Shown one piece after another: positions 5,518 through 9,501 of a stretch of 9,501 nt of DNA. Made by a program: the position numbers and the translations under genes. This stretch comes from Palsa-513 sp036510225. Lineage in GTDB: Bacteria; Actinomycetota; Thermoleophilia; Solirubrobacterales; Solirubrobacteraceae. Each line of letters starts with the position of its first letter. Positions within the stretch are counted from its first letter, which is position 1. The DNA is taken from NCBI GenBank assembly GCA_036510225.1, contig DATCEH010000026.1, forward strand, positions 1-9,501, written 5' to 3'. The notes under the pieces are model-generated. The model searched no databases, was not told the DNA's origin, and saw only the letters and a list, made by a program, of their open reading frames with translations.

Positions 5518-6861
5518 TCATCTGGATTTCGACAGCGGCCCAAGAAATCGCTCACCAAACCGCCGTCCGGGCTCTTCGAAGCCGCCTTCCGGTCCGACGA
5601 GGATCGCGCCCTCCCCGGTCGTGTAGGCCTCCTCCCCGTGCTGGATCACGTCCATCCCGATCGCCTCCTCCCGTTCGGTGACCCGCAGCGGCGTGAACAG
5701 GCCGATCACCCGGAGGATGACGAAGGTCGCCGCGAACGCGTAGGCCGGCCCCGCCAGCACGGCGACCGCCTGCCAGGCGAGCTGGCCCGCGTGACCGTAG
5801 AGCAGGCCGTTGGCCCGGCCGTTCCACGCGAGCTGGGCGAAGAAGCCGACGAAGAGGATGCCCGTCACGCCGGCCACGCCGTGCGCCGCGAGCACGTCGA
5901 GCGTCTCGTCCAGGCGGGTCCGCGGCCGCCAGAGGATGATCGCGTAGCTCGGCAGCACCGCCAGCCCGCCGAGCGCCATCGCCCAGGTCGGCGAGATGTA
6001 GCCGGCGGCCGGCGTGATCGCCACGCAGCCGACGATGATCGCCGTCGCCCCGCCGATCGCGGTGACCCGCCTGTCGCGGAGCAGGTCGAGGACGAACCAG
6101 ACGACCAGTGCGCAGGCCGGCGCCAGCAGCGTGTTCGTGAACGCCAGGACGCTCGAAGACCCCGCCGAGTAGCCGCTCCCGCCGTTGAAGCCGAACCACC
6201 CGAACCAGAGGAGACCCGCACCCAGCAGGACGTAGACCGCGTTGTGGGGTAGCAGTGCCTGGCGGCCGTAGTCTCGCCGCGCGCCGACCACCATCGCCGC
6301 CGCGAAGGCCGAGAATCCCGACGCCATCTCGACCGGCACGCCGCCCGCGAAGTCGAGCGTCCCGTGCGCCTGGAGCCATCCCCCGCCGAAGACCCAGTGC
6401 GCGAGGACGGCGTAGACGAGGACCGACCAGAGGCCGACGAAGATCAGGAACGGACCGAAGCGCATCCGCTCGACGACGGCGCCCGAGACGAGGGCGGATG
6501 TGACGATGCAGAAGGTCGCCTCGAAGGCCATGAACAGCAGGTCTGGGATGCGCAGGCCGGCGTGCGGCGCGAGCGTCACGCCGTGGAGAAGGACGTTGTG
6601 CAGTCCGCCGACGAACCCGTCGCCCCGATCGAAGGCCAGCGAATAGCCGATCACCGCCCACATCACGGTCACGACGCCGAGCGCGCCGACGCACATCATG
6701 AACGTGTTGAGCGTGTTCTTCGCCCGCACGAGACCCGCGTAGAAGAGTCCGAGCGCCGGTGTCATCAGGAGGACGAGGGCCGTCGCCGCGAGCATCCACG
6801 CCGTGTCCCCGGTGTCGATCTGCCCGGGCAGCGGGAGGTTCCCGTGCGCCGCGGCGATCAC
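5518..6861 (-). CDS. amtB: AmtB/Mep-family ammonium transporter with Glu at the first pore-histidine position
   Basis: A 447-residue membrane protein with about 11 hydrophobic spans, typical of trimeric Amt channels that bring ammonium into the cell. Family blocks: LFYAGLVRAKNTLN (39-52), MAFEATF with the Phe-gate residue Phe113, ERMRFGPFLIF (131-141), AHWVFGGGWL (154-163), DFAGG (170-174, conserved Asp170), GWFGFNGGSG (221-230, Phe225 and Ser229), TPAAGYI (283-289) and AAHGVAGVTGILFVG (325-339). The second pore histidine is His327. The position of the first (His168 in E. coli AmtB) is Glu178, inside DFAGGVPVEMASG, and the Trp148 equivalent is Phe158. The cytosolic tail keeps GMDVIQHGEEAY (402-413), the segment coupling subunits and contacting PII, then adds about 34 residues. 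GTG at 6861 overlaps the PII stop as GTGA, implying translational coupling and joint nitrogen control. Confidence 0.95.
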   Translation of the reverse strand: MIAAAHGNLPLPGQIDTGDTAWMLAATALVLLMTPALGLFYAGLVRAKNTLNTFMMCVGALGVVTVMWAVIGYSLAFDRGDGFVGGLHNVLLHGVTLAPHAGLRIPDLLFMAFEATFCIVTSALVSGAVVERMRFGPFLIFVGLWSVLVYAVLAHWVFGGGWLQAHGTLDFAGGVPVEMASGFSAFAAAMVVGARRDYGRQALLPHNAVYVLLGAGLLWFGWFGFNGGSGYSAGSSSVLAFTNTLLAPACALVVWFVLDLLRDRRVTAIGGATAIIVGCVAITPAAGYISPTWAMALGGLAVLPSYAIILWRPRTRLDETLDVLAAHGVAGVTGILFVGFFAQLAWNGRANGLLYGHAGQLAWQAVAVLAGPAYAFAATFVILRVIGLFTPLRVTEREEAIGMDVIQHGEEAYTTGEGAILVGPEGGFEEPGRRFGERFLGPLSKSR

Positions 6862-7211
6862 GAGCCGACCGGCGTGACGGCGCCGACGTCGGTCTCGCCG
6901 GTTCGGATCCGGACGGCCTGCTCGAGCGGGACGACGAAGATCTTCCCGTCGCCGACCTCACCCGTACGCGCGCCGTCACACAACGCGGCGACGGTCATCT
7001 CGACGAACGAGTCCGACACCGCCACCTCGAAGCGGACCTTCTCGGCCAGGCCCATCTTCACCGTCGTGCCCCGGTAGGTCTCGACCCGGTCGAGCTCGCC
7101 CCCGTGGCCCTGGACGCGGCTGATCGAGACCCCGCGGATCTCGGCCCGGTAGAGCGCCTCGAGCACGTCGTTCGCCTTCTCCGGCCGGACGATGCCGATC
7201 ACAAGCTTCAC
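6858..7211 (-). CDS. glnK: PII-family nitrogen signal protein (GlnK-like), divergent T-loop
   Basis: With GTG at 7211 as start, the protein is 117 residues and begins MKLVIGIVRPEKANDVLEAL, matching the first strand and helix of PII proteins. Conserved parts are the T-loop start (GVSISRVQGHG, 27-37), ETYRG (44-48), KVRFEVAV (58-65) and the nucleotide-site B-loop ARTGEVGDGKIFV (81-93) with RIRTGE (101-106). PII trimers sense ATP/ADP and 2-oxoglutarate, and the GlnK type plugs AmtB when ammonium is plentiful. Here Tyr51, the uridylylation/adenylylation site, is Val51, and Gln39, a 2-oxoglutarate/Mg ligand, is replaced (Glu39 by ungapped alignment). The frame is open further upstream to 7259, but that extension is not PII-like. 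GGAGG (7219-7215) lies just before 7211. The stop overlaps the amtB start by 4 bases. Confidence 0.93.
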   Translation of the reverse strand: MKLVIGIVRPEKANDVLEALYRAEIRGVSISRVQGHGGELDRVETYRGTTVKMGLAEKVRFEVAVSDSFVEMTVAALCDGARTGEVGDGKIFVVPLEQAVRIRTGETDVGAVTPVGS

Positions 7212-7314
7212 GGTCCTCCGCTCCCTTGGTTGGACACTGAAAACGCCAGCCGGAAGCACGAAGCTCGCTGCGGAGCAACCGTCCGGGCCGACGGCCGTGC
7301 GAGGCTACCGGCTC
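7212..7314. promoter_or_regulatory. Divergent promoter region between glnK-amtB and the sugar kinase
   Basis: These 103 bp separate the start codons of two divergent genes, so both promoters should lie here or overlap the gene ends. CCGTC (7279-7283) and GACGG (7290-7294) form an inverted repeat with a 6-bp centre, followed by the palindrome ACGGCCGT (7291-7298); either could be an operator. No -35/-10 pair stands out and no GlnR-type box was recognised. Confidence 0.45.
7215..7219 (-). promoter_or_regulatory. Shine-Dalgarno supporting the PII start at 7211
   Basis: GGAGG on the minus strand stands three bases before GTG at 7211. Spacing is short, and a second GTG at 7202 would have a 12-base gap. 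Homology to the MK-x-(V/I) start of PII proteins favours 7211 over both 7202 and the longer frame beginning near 7259. Confidence 0.55.
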
Positions 7315-8808
7315 GTGGGCCTGCCCGAGCACCAGCCGGCGTGGATCGGCATCGACGTCGGGACGCAGAGCGTGCGCGCGGCCCTCGTCGGCGCCGACGG
7401 CACCCTGCTCGGCTCAGGCTCGGCCCCGTTGCGCAGCAGCCGCCCGCGCGCCGGCCACCACGAGCAGAATCCCGAGGACTGGTGGGGCGGGCTCGGCCTC
7501 GCCACGCGCGCGGCGCTCGCCGGGGCCGGCGGCTTCGCCCTCGGCGGCGTGGCGATCTGCAGCACATCGGGGAGCGTCCTGCTGAGCGACGGCGACGGCC
7601 GGCCGCGGACGGCCGCGCTGATGTACGACGACACGCGGGCGCTCGCCCAGGCCGCCCGCGTCCGTGACGCCGAGCTCGTGTCGGCCGGCGGGCATGCCCA
7701 GCGCGGACATCCGACCTCCGCGGTGGCGCGGCTGCTCTGGCTGCTCGAGCACACCGCCGCGGGCCGCCCGGGCGGCGTGCGCCTCACCCACTGCGCCGAT
7801 CTCCTCGCCGGGCGCCTGACCGGCGGCGTCGTCGCGACCGACGAGAGCCACGCCCTCAAGAGCGGCTTCGACCCGGAGCTCCGGCGCTGGCGGACAGAGC
7901 TCTTCGACGCGGTCGGCGTGCCGGCGTCGGTCCTGCCCGACGTCGTCGCTCCCGGGAGCCTCCTGGGCCGGGTCAGTCCCGCGGCCGCACGCCACACCGG
8001 TCTCGCCGCTGGGACACCCGTGCTCGCCGGGATGACCGACAGCTGCGCCGGTCAGATCGCCGCCGGCGCCCTGGCGCCGGGGAGCTGGAGCTCGGTGCTC
8101 GGCACGACGCTCGCCCTCAAGGGCGTCTGCCCGTCGCCGATCGTCGACGCCGCGGCGGGCGTCTACTCCCACCGCCACCCCGACGGAGCCGGCTGGTTGG
8201 CCGGTGGCGCGTCGAACGTCGGCGCCGGCGAGCTGACCCGGCGCTTCCCGGGCCGCGACCTGTCCGCCCTCGATGCGGCGGCCGCCTGCCACGAGCCGGC
8301 GCCCGCCGTCCTCTATCCGCTCGGCGAGCCCGGCGAGCGCTTCCCGTTCGCCCGACCCGACGCCCGACCCATCGTGCTCGGACGGCTCGGCGACGAGGCC
8401 GAGGAATACGCGGCGGTGCTCCAGGGAATCGGCTTCGTCGAGCGTCTCTGCCTCGACCGGATGCGCACGCTCGGCGCGGCGGTCGACGGTCCGCTCAGAC
8501 TGACCGGGGGCGGCGCCCGCAGCGACTACTGGTGCCAGCTGCGCGCCGACATCCTCGGGCGTTCGGTTCGCCGACCCGTACGCCCCGAGCCGGCGGTCGG
8601 GATGGCGATCCTCGCCTCGGCCGGCAGCGGCTCGGTCACCGATGCCGCCGCCCGGATGGTCCGGGCGGATCTCGAGCTCGACCCGCGGGCCGACCGGGTC
8701 GGCCGCTTCGACGACGCCTACGGGCGACTGCGCGACGAGTTGGCGGCGCGTGGCTATGTCGTCGTCGAACAGGGAACGAGCGAAGAACGCTGCTCGGAGG
8801 ACGTCTGA
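7315..8808 (+). CDS. FGGY-family carbohydrate kinase, SePSK/XK-1 (D-ribulokinase-like) type
   Basis: From GTG at 7315 the protein is 497 residues, the usual FGGY kinase length. The first ATPase-fold domain begins with the phosphate loop IGIDVGTQSVRAALVGADG (11-29, Asp14) and contains MYDDTRA (103-109). The second has AGMTDSCAGQIAAGAL (238-253, probable catalytic base Asp242), VLGTTLALKG (261-270), GVYSHR plus WLAGGASN (282-301), YPLGEPGERFPFA (334-346) and adenosine-site TGGGARSDYW (397-406). The run from GTTLALKG through GERFP follows the cyanobacterial and plant SePSK/XK-1 kinases, linked to D-ribulose phosphorylation, more than classic xylulokinase or glycerol kinase. GAGG ten bases upstream supports this start; GTG at 7297 is an alternative adding six residues. 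It is the only complete plus-strand gene, with no sugar transporter or isomerase beside it, so the substrate cannot be read from context. Confidence 0.9.
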   Translation: MGLPEHQPAWIGIDVGTQSVRAALVGADGTLLGSGSAPLRSSRPRAGHHEQNPEDWWGGLGLATRAALAGAGGFALGGVAICSTSGSVLLSDGDGRPRTAALMYDDTRALAQAARVRDAELVSAGGHAQRGHPTSAVARLLWLLEHTAAGRPGGVRLTHCADLLAGRLTGGVVATDESHALKSGFDPELRRWRTELFDAVGVPASVLPDVVAPGSLLGRVSPAAARHTGLAAGTPVLAGMTDSCAGQIAAGALAPGSWSSVLGTTLALKGVCPSPIVDAAAGVYSHRHPDGAGWLAGGASNVGAGELTRRFPGRDLSALDAAAACHEPAPAVLYPLGEPGERFPFARPDARPIVLGRLGDEAEEYAAVLQGIGFVERLCLDRMRTLGAAVDGPLRLTGGGARSDYWCQLRADILGRSVRRPVRPEPAVGMAILASAGSGSVTDAAARMVRADLELDPRADRVGRFDDAYGRLRDELAARGYVVVEQGTSEERCSEDV

Positions 8809-8987
8809 CGGGTCGGGGGAGGCGCCGGTGACCTTTGGGGCGGCGGTGGAGGTGGATGCTGAGACCTCTCTGCGCAAAGTAGTTGACTGAGTCAGTCAGC
8901 TATTTTCCGTCGAGAGTCCCGTTCTCCACCACCCGGGGCCCCCGCAGAAGACCTCGCCGCCCCGACCTCTCCCGAGCACCCGACTGA
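8809..8987. other. Convergent intergenic spacer
   Basis: This 179-bp gap lies between the 3' ends of the kinase (plus) and the TrpD-like gene (minus). It holds the palindrome at 8884-8898 and a 20-codon frame (8828-8890, GTG to TGA) preceded by GGGGGAGG at 8815-8822, whose stop codon falls inside the palindrome. No strong hairpin with a T-run was found for either gene, so termination is probably Rho-dependent or outside this pattern. The right half is C-rich with no gene seen. Confidence 0.5.
8884..8898. promoter_or_regulatory. TetR-type palindromic operator candidate
   Basis: TGACTGA-G-TCAGTCA is a perfect 7-bp inverted repeat around one base, and symmetry continues outward from 8880 to 8902 with only the pair 8883/8899 mismatched. 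TGACTGA/TCAGTCA half-sites are typical of TetR/AcrR-family operators, and the AT-richer surroundings (TATTTT at 8901-8906) stand out from the GC-rich flanks. No TetR gene is visible in the window, and the site lies between convergent genes, where an operator is not expected. Confidence 0.5.
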
Positions 8988-9501
8988 CTACCCGACGACC
9001 GGCGCCCCGGCCGCCACCATCGCCCTAAGCGTCGCCCGGGCACCCCCGTCGGCGACCGCCGCCTCGGCCAGCTCCAACCCGTCGCGGGTGTCCGAGACCA
9101 AACCAGCCGCATACAGCCGCAGCCCGGCGTTCAACGCCACCGTGTAGGCCAGCGGGCCCCGCAGCTCGCCGCTCACCAGCTCGGTTGTCAGCGTCGCCGA
9201 GCGCTGTGCCGCCCGCTCCGGCCCGAGCGCCCGGTCGACCGGCTCCGGCCGCGTGATCCGGGTCTCCGTGCGCTGCGGCAGCTCGAGCGCGTGGCCCGGC
9301 TCGAAGGCCTGCGGGCGACCCGGGCGCATCATGTCCGAGCCCTCGACGCCCCGGACGGCGACCGACCGCTCGGCGCCGAGCAGGTCCAGCGCCCCGAGCA
9401 GGCGCTCGGAGTACGAGCTGTGGGTGTGGCCGACGACGAAACGCCGCGCCCCGAAGTAGTCGACGAGCTTCTCGGCCGAGTGGATCGGCCCGCGGACGCC
9501 G
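8988..9501 (-). CDS. TrpD-like phosphoribosyltransferase (glycosyltransferase family 3), C-terminal part
   Basis: The frame is open from the right edge to TAG at 8988-8990, giving the last 170 residues of a protein whose start lies outside the window. The visible part begins GVRGPIHSAEKLVDYFGARR, then a VVGHTHSSYSERLLGALDLL segment, GAERSVAVRGVEGSD and a C-terminal helix pair (AYTVALNAGLRLYAAGLV, then LELAEAAVADGGARATLRAM). This order matches the second half of TrpD/TrpD2 proteins: GVRT-like turn, the VVGV-x-(H/D)-x-x-Y strand-helix, the GAERA-x-VV-x-G block and the closing helices. True anthranilate phosphoribosyltransferases make phosphoribosyl-anthranilate for tryptophan. The sequence after VRGVEGSD differs from classical TrpD (no G-x-DE block), so a TrpD2-type paralogue with another role is as likely. 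The diagnostic N-terminal motifs are not in view. Confidence 0.7.
   Translation of the reverse strand, partial: GVRGPIHSAEKLVDYFGARRFVVGHTHSSYSERLLGALDLLGAERSVAVRGVEGSDMMRPGRPQAFEPGHALELPQRTETRITRPEPVDRALGPERAAQRSATLTTELVSGELRGPLAYTVALNAGLRLYAAGLVSDTRDGLELAEAAVADGGARATLRAMVAAGAPVVG

Noticed and set aside
5552..6979. Second minus-strand frame across amtB and glnK
   Set aside because: Arg-rich shadow of the real AmtB and PII frames, which carry the conserved blocks.
7414..8877. Long minus-strand open frame (487 codons) opposite the kinase
   Set aside because: The plus strand holds all FGGY motifs; the minus frame is low-complexity antisense.
8883..8906. TTGACT ... TATTTT as a plus-strand promoter
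   Set aside because: The spacing between the two boxes is only about 12 bp, too short for a housekeeping promoter; the palindrome explains the TTGACT better.
1..9501. CRISPR arrays, tRNA or rRNA genes, insertion sequences, phage genes
   Set aside because: No direct-repeat/spacer pattern, no tRNA-like cloverleaf or rRNA sequence, and no transposase or integrase motif was seen on either strand.

Overview
The window is GC-rich bacterial chromosome with dense, mostly complete genes and actinobacterial-style codon use (G or C in almost every third position, several GTG starts). Two SigJ/ECF-type sigma factors, a DGPF-domain protein, an Ala/Gly-rich secreted protein and a divergent PII suggest a soil-type actinobacterium, possibly class Thermoleophilia (Solirubrobacterales/Gaiellales). 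That placement is an inference from gene style, not from a marker gene. No tRNA, rRNA, CRISPR array, insertion sequence or phage gene is visible.

Layout from left to right. Positions 1-742 (minus) hold a sigma-70-like factor that runs off the left edge and ends in a hydrophobic Ala/Gly tail, so it may be membrane-tethered. Upstream of it on the same strand lies a secreted, repeat-containing protein with a His/Lys-rich tail (811-1647). A gene-poor stretch (1648-2167) follows, carrying a plus-strand remnant of an amidase-signature enzyme (1976-2128, perhaps to 2167). Then come, all on the minus strand, SelO protein adenylyltransferase (2168-3649), a possible 32-residue ORF (3660-3758), an ECF42/SigJ-type sigma factor with a TPR-like C-terminus (3787-5064), its usual DGPF/YCII-like partner (5096-5449), an AmtB ammonium transporter (5518-6861) and a PII signal protein (6858-7211). 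The only complete plus-strand gene is a FGGY sugar kinase close to the cyanobacterial/plant SePSK/XK-1 type (7315-8808). A convergent spacer with a striking TetR-like palindrome (8884-8898) separates it from the 3' part of a TrpD-like phosphoribosyltransferase (8988-9501, minus).

Functional units. The PII and Amt genes overlap by 4 bases (GTGA) and form a classic nitrogen-sensing/ammonium-uptake pair, but both are atypical: the transporter has Glu in place of the first pore His, and the PII lacks the modifiable T-loop Tyr51. DGPF and ECF42 form a second two-gene unit. The secreted protein and the tailed sigma factor may form a third, since they are co-directional and 68 bp apart. I do not see a wholly new multi-gene system. 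The best leads are the tailed sigma/secreted-protein pair, the variant Amt-PII pair, and the orphan palindromic operator.
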